NCBI RefSeq assembly: GCF_040786275.1
Contig: NZ_JBFMVT010000002.1
Location: forward strand, 620,001 to 684,000
Reading direction: 5' to 3'
Origin: Buttiauxella gaviniae
GTDB lineage: Bacteria > Pseudomonadota > Gammaproteobacteria > Enterobacterales > Enterobacteriaceae
Length of the DNA: 64,000 nt
Positions 31,433-42,782 of this stretch are shown piece after piece (the stretch's first letter is position 1; the number at the start of each line of letters is the position of its first letter). The position numbers were made by a program, and so were the translations under genes. The notes beneath the pieces were generated by a model, which ran no database searches, was not told the origin of the DNA, and saw nothing but the letters and a program-made list of their open reading frames with translations.

Positions 31433-31461
31433 GAAAAAAAACACGCCACTCTACGTGGCGT
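31433..31461 (-). terminator. Terminator between yfeY and yfeX
   Basis: Minus-strand ACGCCAC-GTAGA-GTGGCGT followed by GTTTTTTTT. Confidence 0.85.
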
Positions 31462-31527
31462 TGATTCCCTTATGATACCGAATTACAGGTGCGCCTTGTT
31501 GAGGAGACGCAAACCCGCGGCGAATTT

Positions 31528-32103
31528 TTATCGACGCCAGATAATTTTGCTGATTTTCCAGCTTTTGAGGGCATCGTCAGAGGGCATCAACTCTTCCGGG
31601 CCGCGCCACTCGCCGGTGAAGAGATAGCTAATATGCTGGCTGTCAGGTGCCTTGCACTCCACGCTTGCGCTGTCGTCGCCCGTGGCTTTAACACATGTGC
31701 CAAATGCTTTGCCATAGAGATCGCTAAACGGCGTGCCGATTTTCACACCGCTGTCGGTTTTAATATCGCTGTCCATCACGTCAACGCGGCTTACCGTGCC
31801 TTTTTCGCCATTGACGATAATCATCACCGTTTTGTCGTCCATCGCTTCATAAAAACGAACGATTTCACCGTTATCGGTTTTCATGCCGCTGCGCAGGCGA
31901 TAATTATCGTTGAGCGCGCTGCTGACGGCTTTTTCATCCATCGGTGTGCTGGCGTTTAATTCCCCTACCCCCTGCTCACTCACCTCAAGCGACGAACCAA
32001 ACCAGTTCCAGGGATTTGCCGCCGACCAGTTAACGGATGACAGCGTGGAGCAGCCGCTCAAAACCAGGGGCAAACCCAACATCATCAGGCGCAGTGTTTT
32101 CAT
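31528..32103 (-). CDS. yfeY: Lipoprotein YfeY (sigma-E regulon)
   Basis: A 191-residue lipoprotein, same length as E. coli YfeY. Start MKTLRLMMLGLPLVLSGCS at 32103; lipobox LSGC puts the acylated Cys at residue 18. A longer frame upstream runs into yfeZ and is not conserved. The body carries SSVNWSAANPWNWFGSS and YRLRSGMKTDNGEIVRFYE, shared with E. coli. Function unknown; it is known as an RpoE-regulated lipoprotein, and a sigma-E-like promoter is visible 30-60 bp upstream. Confidence 0.95.
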   Translation of the reverse strand: MKTLRLMMLGLPLVLSGCSTLSSVNWSAANPWNWFGSSLEVSEQGVGELNASTPMDEKAVSSALNDNYRLRSGMKTDNGEIVRFYEAMDDKTVMIIVNGEKGTVSRVDVMDSDIKTDSGVKIGTPFSDLYGKAFGTCVKATGDDSASVECKAPDSQHISYLFTGEWRGPEELMPSDDALKSWKISKIIWRR

Positions 32104-32135
32104 CAGACATTCCTTTATTAAGCATGGGTACGCGC

Positions 32136-32164
32136 TTTGGAGTGCAAACTTTCCCAAAAGTGCC
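32136..32164 (-). promoter_or_regulatory. Sigma-E-like promoter of yfeY
   Basis: Minus-strand GGCACTT (one change from GGAACTT), 16-bp spacer, TCCAAA at the -10 position. It overlaps the region just after the yfeZ stop and fits the known RpoE control of yfeY. Confidence 0.6.
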
Positions 32165-32167
32165 AGG

Positions 32168-32614
32168 TTATTCCCGGCTGAGGGTAAAGTAATCGCGTAA
32201 TCGGCGGCTGGTACACAGCCACCATAAAGCAAAAATATCGGCAATTAACAGCGTAAGGGTAATGCCGGTCAACTCTTCACCCAGCCAAAGCAACACGATT
32301 TGCCAGGCTAAAACGCCCCCTTGCGCGGCATTCAATAACCAGCGCCAGGCTGACCATAAGCGGGGATATAAATGACGGCGGCCGCTTATCATAAATGCCA
32401 GCGCCGCAGGGACGCCGGGCAGCAGCCCAAACCAGAAGTTATCGCGATCGGGATAAAATACGCCGAGGATAGCATCACCCTGTTGACGGGACGCCGCCGC
32501 TAACACCAGCACAAACCAGGTTCGCGCCTGCAACAGGAGGATGCACCAGAACAAAAAAGGCGTTTTCAGATTACCGTGAGTGTCGTAATCCGAAGGTGGA
32601 TACATAGGAGACAT
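32168..32614 (-). CDS. yfeZ: Inner-membrane protein YfeZ, DUF2919
   Basis: A 148-residue protein with about four hydrophobic segments. The opening PSDYDTHGNLKTPFLFWCILLLQARTWFVLVLAAASRQQGD and FYPDRDNFWFGLLPGVPA match E. coli YfeZ. Function unknown. The start ATG shares one base with the ypeA stop (TAATG), so the two are coupled. It ends just before the yfeY promoter. Confidence 0.93.
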   Translation of the reverse strand: MSPMYPPSDYDTHGNLKTPFLFWCILLLQARTWFVLVLAAASRQQGDAILGVFYPDRDNFWFGLLPGVPAALAFMISGRRHLYPRLWSAWRWLLNAAQGGVLAWQIVLLWLGEELTGITLTLLIADIFALWWLCTSRRLRDYFTLSRE

Positions 32615-33039
32615 TAATATTCTTGGTCTTCAATCAGCCGCTTGCCAAGCATCACCACTTCCTGCTGCTCATACTCGAGGCGCTCATACATTCCAATCAC
32701 CAGGTCGTTTTCTTCACGCACCATGATATGAATCTTCGGGCAGCCACGAGCGATCAGTTTTTTTTCAAAGCGGCTAAGCAGAGCATTGGCGATACCACGG
32801 CCACGATATTCCGGATGAACACCGAGATAATAGGCCGAACCACGGTGGCCGTCATAACCGCCCATCAGCGAGCCCACGACTTCCCCACCCACTTCGGCCA
32901 CTAAAAACAGATCCGCATCGTGATTGAGTTTGCGCTCAATATCCATTTCAGGATCGTTCCATGGACGCAGTAAGTCGCAACGTTCCCAAAGCGTAATGAC
33001 TTCTTCGAAATCATCCTGGCGAAAAACACGTATTTCCAT
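32614..33039 (-). CDS. ypeA: GNAT-family acetyltransferase YpeA
   Basis: A 141-residue N-acetyltransferase starting [22 protein letters not shown] at 33039; four extra residues to 33051 are not conserved. The acetyl-CoA loop is [18 protein letters not shown] (about 76-93). The substrate is unknown. It is closely similar to E. coli YpeA and heads the ypeA-yfeZ pair, divergent from amiA. Confidence 0.94.
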   Translation of the reverse strand: MEIRVFRQDDFEEVITLWERCDLLRPWNDPEMDIERKLNHDADLFLVAEVGGEVVGSLMGGYDGHRGSAYYLGVHPEYRGRGIANALLSRFEKKLIARGCPKIHIMVREENDLVIGMYERLEYEQQEVVMLGKRLIEDQEY

Positions 33040-33096
33040 GGTATTAGCCACCTGAAAAGTCTAAAACGCTGATTATGGCGGGAACTGACAATTAAC

Positions 33097-33111
33097 GCAA
33101 AAGCAGGTAAA
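33097..33111 (+). promoter_or_regulatory. CpxR-box-like site upstream of amiA
   Basis: GCAAA-AGCAG-GTAAA, one change from the direct repeat GTAAA-N5-GTAAA. CpxR activation of amiA is known in E. coli. It is 134 bp before amiA, rather distant. Confidence 0.5.
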
Positions 33112-33135
33112 AAATGGCATACTTATGCCTCATTC

Positions 33136-33171
33136 ATTTCTTGAAATGAAAAGATAATCATTTCAAGAAAA
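33136..33171. promoter_or_regulatory. Nested dyad in the ypeA-amiA gap
   Basis: A 13-bp perfect inverted repeat (TTTCTTGAAATGA at 33137-33149 and its complement at 33158-33170) with an 8-base gap. Each half is itself a near-palindrome ATTTC-N2-GAAAT, centres 24 bp apart. It looks like a double operator or a hairpin without a T tail; the binding protein is unknown. Confidence 0.5.
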
Positions 33172-33244
33172 TGCCTGTCGTTAAGCTACTGCCGATAAGC
33201 TATAAATGCCTATCGAGAATTTTTAAGATAAAAAAATTAGCCGC

Positions 33245-35028
<1,784 letters not shown>

Positions 35029-35040
35029 GTCTTAACAGAT

Positions 35041-35121
35041 GACCCCCTCCCAGCCTCCCCCTTGTCAGGTGGAGGAGTTAACGGCTCCCTCCCCTGGCAA
35101 GGGGAGGATTGGGGTGGGGTC
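35041..35121. repeat. GC-rich palindromic repeat GACCCC...GGGGTC, copy 1
   Basis: An 81-bp element between hemF and maeB built from paired C-rich and G-rich arms (GACCCCCTCCCAGCCTCCCC against GGGGAGGATTGGGGTGGGGTC) with an inner GGAGGAGTTAACGGCTCC. A second, longer copy is at 40677-40791. This is the site of the eut operon in E. coli and Salmonella. Confidence 0.75.
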
Positions 35122-35156
35122 CGAACCCGGCTCTTGATGGAGAAGGAATAAATCAA

Positions 35157-37436
35157 TTAAAGCGGAACGGTCTGCGCTTCAACAACCGCCAACGCCACCA
35201 TATTCACAATACGACGAACAGAGGCAATCGGGGTTAACACATGCACCGGTTTCGCCACGCCCATCAATACTGGCCCTACGGTCACGCCCTCTGAACTGGA
35301 AACGCGCAGCAGGTTATAGCTGATTCGCGCCGCTTCCACGTTCGGCATGATCAGGATATTGGCCGAGCCTTTCAGCGGGCTATCTGGCATACGCTCATGG
35401 CGAATACTCTCCACCAGCGCCGCATCACCGTGCATCTCACCGTCGATCTCCAGATCTGGCGCACGCTCACGAACCATCTCCAGCGTTTTACGCATTTTGC
35501 AGGCGGCTTTGGAATCTGAAGAACCGTAGTTGGAGTGCGACAGCAGCGCGACCTTAGGCTCAATACCGAAACGACGCACCGTTTCAGCAGCCAGCAGTGT
35601 AATCTCCGTTAACTCTTCAGGCGTTGGATCGTCATTAACGTAAGTATCCGCGATAAAGGTGTTGCCGCTTGGCAGCAACAGCGCATTCATCGCCCCCGCA
35701 GCTTTCACGCCTTCGCGATAACCAAACAGTTTTTCCAGTACGCTAAAGTGTTCGTGATACTCACCGATTGTGCCGCAAATCATCGCATCCGCTTCACCAC
35801 GATGCACCATGATGGCACCGATAACCGTGGTGTTGCTGATAACCGCACGCTGCGCTTGTTCCTGGGTAATGCCGCGACGTTTCATGATGTTGTAGTACTC
35901 GTTCCAGTACTCTTTGAAACGTGGGTCGGATTCGTTGTTCACGATTTCAAAATCAACGCCAGCGCGCATTTGCAGACCCAATTTCTTGAGGCGCATTTCG
36001 ATAACCGCCGGGCGGCCAATAAGAATCGGTTTCGCCAGGCCCAGCGTAATCAGCTCCTGAGTAGCATGCAGCACGCGCGCTTCTTCGCCTTCGGCCAACA
36101 CAACGCGTTTCGGATCTTTACGCGCCTGAGAGAAAATCGGCTTCATAAACAGGTTTGTTTTGTAGACGAACTCGGTCAGTTTCTCTCGGTAAGCGTCGAA
36201 ATCCTGTATTGGGCGCGTGGCCACACCGGTATCCATCGCCGCTTTCGCCACCGCAGGGGCAATCTGCACAATCAGGCGCGGGTCGAAAGGTTTAGGAATC
36301 AGGTAATCCGGGCCGAACGTCAGCTCTTCTTCACCGTAAGCCGAAGCCACCACGTCGCTTTGCTCGGCGTGCGCCAGCTCTGCAATAGCATGAACCGCAG
36401 CCAGTTTCATCTCTTCGTTAATCGCCGTTGCGCCCACATCCAGCGCACCACGGAAAATGAACGGGAAGCACAGCACGTTGTTAACCTGATTTGGGAAGTC
36501 AGAGCGACCGGTACAGATAATGGCATCCGGGCGTACTTCTTTTGCCAGCGGTGGCAGAATTTCCGGCTCAGGGTTTGCCAGCGCCAGAATCAGCGGCGAG
36601 CGCGCCATTTTCTTCACCATCTCCTGGCTCATCGCTTTCGGGCCAGAACAGCCGAGGAAAATATCCGCCCCTTCAATCACTTCATCAAGTGTGCGCTTGC
36701 CGTTGTCGTCCACCGCATAGGCCGCTTTGGTTTCCGCCATGTTCTCTTCGCGACCTTTGTAGATAACGCCTTTTGAGTCGCAAACCACGATGTTGTGTTT
36801 CTGAACGCCCAACTGCACCAGCAGGTTCATACAGGCGATGGCAGATGCGCCCGCACCGGACACCACCAGACGCACATCGGAGATATTCTTCTCAACGACG
36901 CGCAGGCCGTTAAGCACGGCAGCGGTACAGATAATTGCTGTCCCGTGTTGATCGTCATGGAACACAGGAATATTCATGCGCTCGCGCAGTTTTTTCTCGA
37001 TGTAGAAACACTCTGGCGCTTTGATATCTTCAAGGTTAATGCCGCCAAACGTTGGCTCAAGGGCAGCAATGACATCAATGAGTTTGTCCGGGTCCATCTC
37101 ATCAACTTCGATATCGAACACGTCAATACCGGCAAATTTCTTGAACAGAACGCCCTTGCCTTCCATCACTGGCTTGCCCGCCAGCGCACCGATATTACCC
37201 AACCCGAGCACGGCGGTGCCGTTAGAAACGACGCCAACCAGGTTGCCGCGTGCGGTGTATTTGTATGCCGCCAGGGGGTCCTTTTCTATCTCAAGACAAG
37301 GTGCCGCCACGCCCGGAGAGTATGCCAATGCCAGGTCACGCTGGGTGGCCAGAGGTTTGGTTGGGGAGACCTGAATTTTTCCGGGAATGGGAAATTCGTG
37401 AAAATCGAGGGCACTTTGCTTTAGCTGTTCATCCAT
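35157..37436 (-). CDS. maeB: NADP+-dependent malic enzyme MaeB with phosphotransacetylase-like domain
   Basis: A 759-residue protein, same length as E. coli MaeB when begun at [16 protein letters not shown] (37436); the 34-residue upstream extension is not conserved. Residues 1-430 form the malic enzyme (malic domain with YSPGVAAPC and [15 protein letters not shown], then NADP domain with [15 protein letters not shown]). Residues about 430-759 are a phosphotransacetylase-like domain that in E. coli binds acetyl-CoA as an inhibitor. It makes pyruvate, CO2 and NADPH from malate. Divergent from talA. Strong antisense frames over it are shadows. Confidence 0.97.
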   Translation of the reverse strand: MDEQLKQSALDFHEFPIPGKIQVSPTKPLATQRDLALAYSPGVAAPCLEIEKDPLAAYKYTARGNLVGVVSNGTAVLGLGNIGALAGKPVMEGKGVLFKKFAGIDVFDIEVDEMDPDKLIDVIAALEPTFGGINLEDIKAPECFYIEKKLRERMNIPVFHDDQHGTAIICTAAVLNGLRVVEKNISDVRLVVSGAGASAIACMNLLVQLGVQKHNIVVCDSKGVIYKGREENMAETKAAYAVDDNGKRTLDEVIEGADIFLGCSGPKAMSQEMVKKMARSPLILALANPEPEILPPLAKEVRPDAIICTGRSDFPNQVNNVLCFPFIFRGALDVGATAINEEMKLAAVHAIAELAHAEQSDVVASAYGEEELTFGPDYLIPKPFDPRLIVQIAPAVAKAAMDTGVATRPIQDFDAYREKLTEFVYKTNLFMKPIFSQARKDPKRVVLAEGEEARVLHATQELITLGLAKPILIGRPAVIEMRLKKLGLQMRAGVDFEIVNNESDPRFKEYWNEYYNIMKRRGITQEQAQRAVISNTTVIGAIMVHRGEADAMICGTIGEYHEHFSVLEKLFGYREGVKAAGAMNALLLPSGNTFIADTYVNDDPTPEELTEITLLAAETVRRFGIEPKVALLSHSNYGSSDSKAACKMRKTLEMVRERAPDLEIDGEMHGDAALVESIRHERMPDSPLKGSANILIMPNVEAARISYNLLRVSSSEGVTVGPVLMGVAKPVHVLTPIASVRRIVNMVALAVVEAQTVPL

Positions 37437-37688
37437 TTCTTCGTACCTTTTTTTATAACTCTCAAGGGGGCGGTAAGTATCACGCTTGTGCGCGCGATAA
37501 ACTTTGAACATCGCCATACTATCAGCAACATCTGACAAAAATGTTAGTGAAACCGCATTACTATGTTACCAGGCATTAACAACATTGCTATGCCTATCTG
37601 CTATGCTTTTTAGTTATGCCAACGATGAATTTTCGTCGCGAGTGACATGGAACACTCGAGTAACATTATGTTTATAAAGGAAAGAGTC

Positions 37689-38639
37689 ATGAGCCAGTTA
37701 GACAGTATTAAGAAGTTCACCACGGTTGTCGCCGACAGCGGTGACATCGAATCTATCCGTCACTACCAGCCCATCGATGCGACCACTAACCCTTCGCTGT
37801 TACTTAAAGCGGCCGGTTTAGCGCATTATCAAACGCTTATTGATGATGCTATTGCTTACGGTAAACAGCGTGGGGGCACCAAGGAAGAGCAAGTCGTGCA
37901 GGCCTGCGACAAGCTAGCGGTTAATTTCGGCGCGGAAATTCTGAAAAGCATCCCAGGCCGCGTCTCGACAGAAGTGGACGCCCGCCTCTCTTTCGATAAA
38001 GAAAAGAGCATTGCAAAAGCCCGCCAGTTGATTGCGCTGTATGAAGAGTTGGGCATTGATAAATCCCGGGTGCTCATCAAACTTGCGTCCACATGGGAAG
38101 GTATTCGCGCCGCAGAAGAGCTGCAAAAAGAGGGTATCGACTGCAACCTGACGCTGCTGTTCTCCTTTGCCCAGGCCCGCGCCTGCGCGGAAGCGGGCGT
38201 GTTCCTGATTTCACCGTTTGTTGGGCGCATCTACGACTGGTATCAGGCACGCAAACCGATGGACCCGTATGTGGTTGAAGAAGATCCGGGCGTCAAATCG
38301 GTGCGCAATATCTATGATTACTTTAAGCAGTATAACTACAGCACCATCGTGATGGGCGCGAGCTTCCGTCGTACCGAGCAGATTCTGGCGCTGGTCGGCT
38401 GTGACCGTTTAACCATTGCCCCTAACCTGCTGCAACAGCTTCAGGAAAGCGAAGAGCCGGTCATTCGCAAATTAATCCCAGGCTCACAGGGCTTCCGCCG
38501 CCCGGAACCTATTAGTGAAGCTGATTTCCGTTGGGAACATAACCAGGACCCAATGGCCGTAGAAAAACTGGCTGAAGGTATCCGCCTGTTCGCCATTGAC
38601 CAACGCAAACTGGAAGATTTACTCGCCGCCAAACTTTGA
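37689..38639 (+). CDS. talA: Transaldolase A
   Basis: A 316-residue protein, same length as E. coli TalA, starting [22 protein letters not shown] at 37689 after AAGGAAAGAGTC. Schiff-base Lys131 is in [11 protein letters not shown]; the motif [13 protein letters not shown] is diagnostic. It transfers dihydroxyacetone units in the non-oxidative pentose phosphate branch. It is followed after 21 bp by tktB, forming the talA-tktB unit that in E. coli is RpoS-controlled. Confidence 0.97.
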   Translation: MSQLDSIKKFTTVVADSGDIESIRHYQPIDATTNPSLLLKAAGLAHYQTLIDDAIAYGKQRGGTKEEQVVQACDKLAVNFGAEILKSIPGRVSTEVDARLSFDKEKSIAKARQLIALYEELGIDKSRVLIKLASTWEGIRAAEELQKEGIDCNLTLLFSFAQARACAEAGVFLISPFVGRIYDWYQARKPMDPYVVEEDPGVKSVRNIYDYFKQYNYSTIVMGASFRRTEQILALVGCDRLTIAPNLLQQLQESEEPVIRKLIPGSQGFRRPEPISEADFRWEHNQDPMAVEKLAEGIRLFAIDQRKLEDLLAAKL

Positions 38640-38660
38640 ACGACAACTACGGAGTGAAAC

Positions 38661-40658
38661 ATGTCATCTCGTAAAGAGCTTGCAAATGCCATTCGTGCCC
38701 TAAGTATGGACGCGGTACAAAAAGCGAATTCGGGCCACCCAGGCGCACCAATGGGGATGGCAGATATTGCCGAAGTGTTATGGAATGACTTTATGCACCA
38801 TAACCCGACGAATCCCACCTGGGCCGATCGGGACCGATTCATCCTCTCTAACGGCCATGCTTCAATGCTGCTGTACAGTTTGCTGCACCTGAGCGGGTAT
38901 GACTTGCCGATTGAAGAATTAAAAAACTTCCGTCAACTTCACTCCAAAACCCCGGGCCATCCGGAAATTGGTTACACGCCGGGTGTGGAAACCACCACCG
39001 GCCCGCTTGGCCAGGGGTTAGCCAACGCAGTGGGTTTAGCCATTGCAGAACGCACATTAGGGGCGCAATTCAACCGCCCTGACCATGAAATTGTCGATCA
39101 TTTTACCTATGTGTTTATGGGGGATGGCTGCCTGATGGAAGGCATCTCCCATGAAGTTTGCTCGCTGGCGGGAACGTTGGGCCTGGGCAAACTTATCGGC
39201 TTCTATGACCACAACGGCATTTCCATTGATGGGGAAACCGACGGCTGGTTTACCGACGACACCGCCAAACGCTTCGAGGCGTATCACTGGCATGTGGTGC
39301 ATGAAATCGACGGTCACGATCCTGAGGCGGTGAAAAAAGCGATTCAGGAAGCGCAAAGTGTGAAAGATAAACCGTCGCTGATTATCTGCCGCACCATTAT
39401 TGGTTTTGGCTCGCCTAACAAAGCGGGTAAAGAAGAGGCGCACGGCGCGGCACTCGGTGAGCAGGAAGTGGCGCTCGCCCGCAAGCAACTCGGCTGGAAC
39501 CATCCGGCATTTGAAATCCCAAAAGAGATTTATCACGCCTGGGACGCTAAACAGAAAGGCGAAAAAGCAGAAGCCGCATGGAATGAAAAATTTGCCGCTT
39601 ATGCCAAAGCCCATCCTGAATTGAGCGCTGAGTTTAACCGCCGTATGCACGGCGAAATGCCAGAAAGCTGGCAGGAAACCACGCAGCAATACATCGAAAA
39701 ACTCCAGGCCAATCCAGAAAAAATTGCTACCCGTAAGGCGTCACAAAACGCCTTAAACGCTTACGGCCCGAGCCTTCCCGAATTACTTGGCGGTTCGGCT
39801 GACTTAGCGCCAAGCAACCTGACAATCTGGAAAGAGTCCAAATCCATCAAAGAGGACATCGCCGGGAACTACATTCATTACGGCGTGCGTGAATTTGGTA
39901 TGACGGCTATCGCCAACGGCATTGCGCACCACGGTGGATTTGTTCCTTACACCGCCACCTTCCTGATGTTTGTGGAGTATGCCCGTAACGCGGCGCGTAT
40001 GGCGGCGTTGATGAAAGCGCGGCAAATCATGGTCTATACCCATGACTCAATCGGGCTTGGCGAAGATGGCCCCACGCACCAGGCAGTCGAGCAGCTTGCC
40101 AGCCTGCGTCTGACGCCAAACTTCAGCACCTGGCGTCCGTGCGATCAGGTAGAAGCGGCTGTAGCCTGGAAAGCAGCCATCGAGCGGCACAACGGCCCTA
40201 CCGCGCTGATTCTTTCGCGCCAGAACCTCGCACAAATGGAACGCACGTCTGAGCAGGTCAAGGCTATCAGCCGAGGCGGTTATATTTTGAAAGACAGCGA
40301 CGGTACGCCAGACGTGATTCTGATTGCGACCGGTTCGGAGATAGAAATTACCGTGCTGGCGGCGAATAAGCTCAGTGAAGAGGGTCACAAGGTGCGCGTG
40401 GTTTCGCTCCCGTCTACGGATATTTTTGATGCGCAAGATGAAGCGTACCGCGAATCCGTTCTACCTTCGGATGTCACCGCGCGGGTGGCGGTAGAGGCAA
40501 GTATTGCTGACTACTGGTACAAATACGTGGGGCTGAAAGGGGCGATTGTCGGGATGACGACCTACGGGGAATCAGCTCCCGCCGACAAGCTGTTCCCGTT
40601 CTTTGGTTTTACTACGGAGAATGTGGTGGCGAAAGCTAAGAAGGTTTTGGGCGTTTAG
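38661..40658 (+). CDS. tktB: Transketolase B
   Basis: A 665-residue thiamine diphosphate enzyme. The cofactor motif [38 protein letters not shown] lies around 155-190; catalytic His residues are in [13 protein letters not shown] and the C-terminal half. It pairs with TalA in the pentose phosphate pathway. Its sequence is closer to E. coli TktB than TktA as far as I can judge, and the linkage to talA supports this. Followed by the second GC-rich repeat. Confidence 0.96.
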   Translation: MSSRKELANAIRALSMDAVQKANSGHPGAPMGMADIAEVLWNDFMHHNPTNPTWADRDRFILSNGHASMLLYSLLHLSGYDLPIEELKNFRQLHSKTPGHPEIGYTPGVETTTGPLGQGLANAVGLAIAERTLGAQFNRPDHEIVDHFTYVFMGDGCLMEGISHEVCSLAGTLGLGKLIGFYDHNGISIDGETDGWFTDDTAKRFEAYHWHVVHEIDGHDPEAVKKAIQEAQSVKDKPSLIICRTIIGFGSPNKAGKEEAHGAALGEQEVALARKQLGWNHPAFEIPKEIYHAWDAKQKGEKAEAAWNEKFAAYAKAHPELSAEFNRRMHGEMPESWQETTQQYIEKLQANPEKIATRKASQNALNAYGPSLPELLGGSADLAPSNLTIWKESKSIKEDIAGNYIHYGVREFGMTAIANGIAHHGGFVPYTATFLMFVEYARNAARMAALMKARQIMVYTHDSIGLGEDGPTHQAVEQLASLRLTPNFSTWRPCDQVEAAVAWKAAIERHNGPTALILSRQNLAQMERTSEQVKAISRGGYILKDSDGTPDVILIATGSEIEITVLAANKLSEEGHKVRVVSLPSTDIFDAQDEAYRESVLPSDVTARVAVEASIADYWYKYVGLKGAIVGMTTYGESAPADKLFPFFGFTTENVVAKAKKVLGV

Positions 40659-40676
40659 TCAGGTTCTGTTTGCCCC

Positions 40677-40791
40677 GACCCCACCCCAACCCTCCCCTTT
40701 CCAGGGGAGGGAGCAGTAAATTCCTCCACCGGGTAAGAGGGAGGGAGCGGTTAGCTCCTCCCCCTGGCAAGGGGGAGGCTGGGTGGGGGTC
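40677..40791. repeat. GC-rich palindromic repeat GACCCC...GGGGTC, copy 2
   Basis: A 115-bp relative of the element at 35041-35121: same ends (GACCCCACCCCAACCCTCCC and GGGAGGCTGGGTGGGGGTC) but with an additional middle module (GGGAGCAGTAAATTCCTCCACC). It lies between tktB and ypfG. Confidence 0.75.
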
Positions 40792-40800
40792 ATTATAAAA

Positions 40801-41844
40801 TCACTTCGTCACCCACAAAGTCGGCCACGACGCACTCCCATTCCACTCATCACACGTCGGCTCTTCGGCATAACGCACCAGACGGAAACGTTGCCCGTCA
40901 AAACGCCAGCGCGTCGAAACACCGCAATCGCCAATTCCACGCCCTTTGGCAAGCGTCACAAGCTCTTTATTGGTTTCGTCATAACCGGCATTCATCAGTT
41001 CAAGTTCGGTATTCCCACTTCCTGGCGTAAACGGCAGTTTTAAACGGATTTCTCGGGCAGCAAACGGTTTCTGGCGCGACACCACCCAGGCGAGATCGAC
41101 CACGTTATACGCCCCAGCTTCACACCCCGTCATTAGCAACGCTTTATCGTCACTCAGGGCAAAAACGCGCACTTCACGGCGGGCGGGATCTAAAGAACAC
41201 TGGCTGTTATTCATGCGCCAGGTGCCGTAATCCATCAGGTCGCTTTGCTCAATTTGCGTCAGGGGCGTGGGGGTTGGGTTGGTTAGCGTGACCTCTTTTA
41301 GCGCGGGCGCAGGCGGTACGCTAAGCGGGGGATCGTCCCCTTTTTTGATCCACGCGGTTTCGCTCCCCACACGCTGCTGTTGGCTGTCGATAAACAGGAG
41401 TGACGCTTTCAGGCCAGCAAGCGAGATATTTCCCGTCCCGTTTTGCAGCGTGATGGCATCCGCGTTAACGACTTTTTCGAGGAAGCTGTTAATCGCATCA
41501 GCATCGCCGGTTTTGAGATGGTGTGCAGTTTCCTGCCATTTGGCGCTCTCCAGCACCAGCGGTTGGCCGTCGACCACCAGGTGCTGAGCAATCGCTGGCG
41601 CTTTATTTTCTGCGGCGGTCATATTGCCTAAATCGATTCGCAGCGTCGCATCCGTATGCGCCCCGGCGCTACGAGTAAGCGTCATCACCAGGCCCTGATG
41701 CGACCCGGTGTTACGTGCGGTACAAAAATTTTGGTTATTACAGGTGACTTGCCAGTCGGAGAAAGATTTCTGCGCAGGTGCCGCGAAAACGGAGCTCGCT
41801 ATAAAGAATAAAAAAATAAACAGCGATTTAATCCGGAGACACAT
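40801..41844 (-). CDS. ypfG: Exported protein YpfG, DUF1176
   Basis: A 347-residue protein, same length as E. coli YpfG when begun at ATG 41844 (MCLRIKSLFIFLFFIASSVFA, a clear signal peptide cleaved before APAQKSFSDW). A longer frame to 41928 would bury this signal peptide and is rejected; a GTG nine bases upstream, close to AGGA, is an alternative start. The DUF1176 body shows KSFSDWQVTCNNQNFCTARN, RVGSETAWIKKGDDPPLSVPPAPALKEV and EPTCDEWNG..WPTLWVTK. Periplasmic, function unknown. Confidence 0.93.
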   Translation of the reverse strand: MCLRIKSLFIFLFFIASSVFAAPAQKSFSDWQVTCNNQNFCTARNTGSHQGLVMTLTRSAGAHTDATLRIDLGNMTAAENKAPAIAQHLVVDGQPLVLESAKWQETAHHLKTGDADAINSFLEKVVNADAITLQNGTGNISLAGLKASLLFIDSQQQRVGSETAWIKKGDDPPLSVPPAPALKEVTLTNPTPTPLTQIEQSDLMDYGTWRMNNSQCSLDPARREVRVFALSDDKALLMTGCEAGAYNVVDLAWVVSRQKPFAAREIRLKLPFTPGSGNTELELMNAGYDETNKELVTLAKGRGIGDCGVSTRWRFDGQRFRLVRYAEEPTCDEWNGSASWPTLWVTK

Positions 41845-41940
41845 TGGCGGCACACATCCTGGAGATGACGAAGATAAAAGACGGTCGAAAAGTGGCGATA
41901 TCTTCGTCTGGTTGAGGTTTGCGCTCAATCGGATTTATCG

Positions 41941-42001
41941 GATACCCTTCATACTTCACGCTGTGGCGTTGTTAGCCACAACTTGAAGTATTTTGGGTAT
42001 A
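41941..42001. repeat. 61-bp palindromic repeat ATACCC...GGGTAT
   Basis: Paired ends ATACCC/GGGTAT, ATACTTCA/TGAAGTAT and GTGGC/GCCAC around a GTTGTTA loop. Ends of the type ATACCCT..TTCAAGT are common in enterobacterial dispersed palindromic repeats. Located between the upstream regions of ypfG and the end of nudK. Confidence 0.65.
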
Positions 42002-42032
42002 GCAAAATAGAACCAACTGAATCTAAATTCGT

Positions 42033-42608
42033 TTAATCCATAATCCCGCGTAACTGCAGTTGTTGTAACAGAATGACCGTCTTTCCATCACGAATTTCAC
42101 CGGACGCAACCATTTCCAGGGCTTGCTTAAAGGGAAGTTCCAGCACATCAATATCTTCATCCTCAATGCCGCCCCCGGCATTTTCGCGGTGCGTATCGTT
42201 GTATTCAGCCATGTAGAAATAGATAAGCTCCGTTACACCGCCGGGCGACATATACAGTTCGAATAATTTTTCGACTTCCCCAACCTGATAACCGGTTTCT
42301 TCCATGGCCTCTTTACGGGCACACACTTCCGGTTCGTCGGCGTCTAACAAACCCGCGCAGGTTTCAATCAACATGCCATCGGGATTACCGTTAACCCACG
42401 TTGCCACACGGAACTGGCGCGTCAGCACTACGGTTTTTTTGTCTCGGTTGTACAGCAGCATCGTTGCGCCATTACCACGGTCATAGACTTCTCGTTTGTG
42501 GCGGATAGCTTCGGCTTCGTTACGGTATAGATCGTAGGTGATATTGCGCAGGATGAAGTAATTATCTGAGAGGATTTTATCTTTGATGACTTCGATTTTG
42601 ATCGACAT
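42033..42608 (-). CDS. nudK: GDP-mannose pyrophosphatase NudK (Nudix)
   Basis: A 191-residue Nudix hydrolase, same length as E. coli NudK. The Nudix box [21 protein letters not shown] (about residues 86-106) contains the metal-binding REAxEE-type residues, here KEAMEETG. It hydrolyses GDP-mannose to GMP and mannose-1-phosphate. The ATG at 42608 is chosen by alignment ([18 protein letters not shown]). In E. coli nudK is next to aegA; here the nap operon lies between them. Confidence 0.95.
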   Translation of the reverse strand: MSIKIEVIKDKILSDNYFILRNITYDLYRNEAEAIRHKREVYDRGNGATMLLYNRDKKTVVLTRQFRVATWVNGNPDGMLIETCAGLLDADEPEVCARKEAMEETGYQVGEVEKLFELYMSPGGVTELIYFYMAEYNDTHRENAGGGIEDEDIDVLELPFKQALEMVASGEIRDGKTVILLQQLQLRGIMD

Positions 42609-42699
42609 ACCGTCTCCACAAGGCGTTAGGGGAGTCGATAATCATAGGCTGGTAAGCAGTATATCTGCAACGGGGATTATCCTGAATAATTCAAGATGC

Positions 42700-42774
42700 G
42701 GGCGTAGGGTGGATTATTGTTAGCGACATCCACCCTACGCCCGCTGTGTCGGATGTCGCTAACGCTAATCCGAC
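42700..42774. repeat. BIME-like pair after napC
   Basis: First hairpin: 15-bp perfect arms GGGCGTAGGGTGGAT (42700-42714) and complement (42728-42742). Second: GTCGGAT..ATCCGAC (42748-42774). The two loops share GTTAGCGACATCC in inverted copies. Marks the end of the nap operon. Confidence 0.8.
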
Positions 42775-42782
42775 CTACGAAA

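Noticed and set aside
35748-36776. A 342-codon open frame on the plus strand over maeB
   Set aside because: It lies wholly antisense to the strongly conserved maeB, has no family match and shows the His/Arg/Phe-rich composition of a codon shadow.
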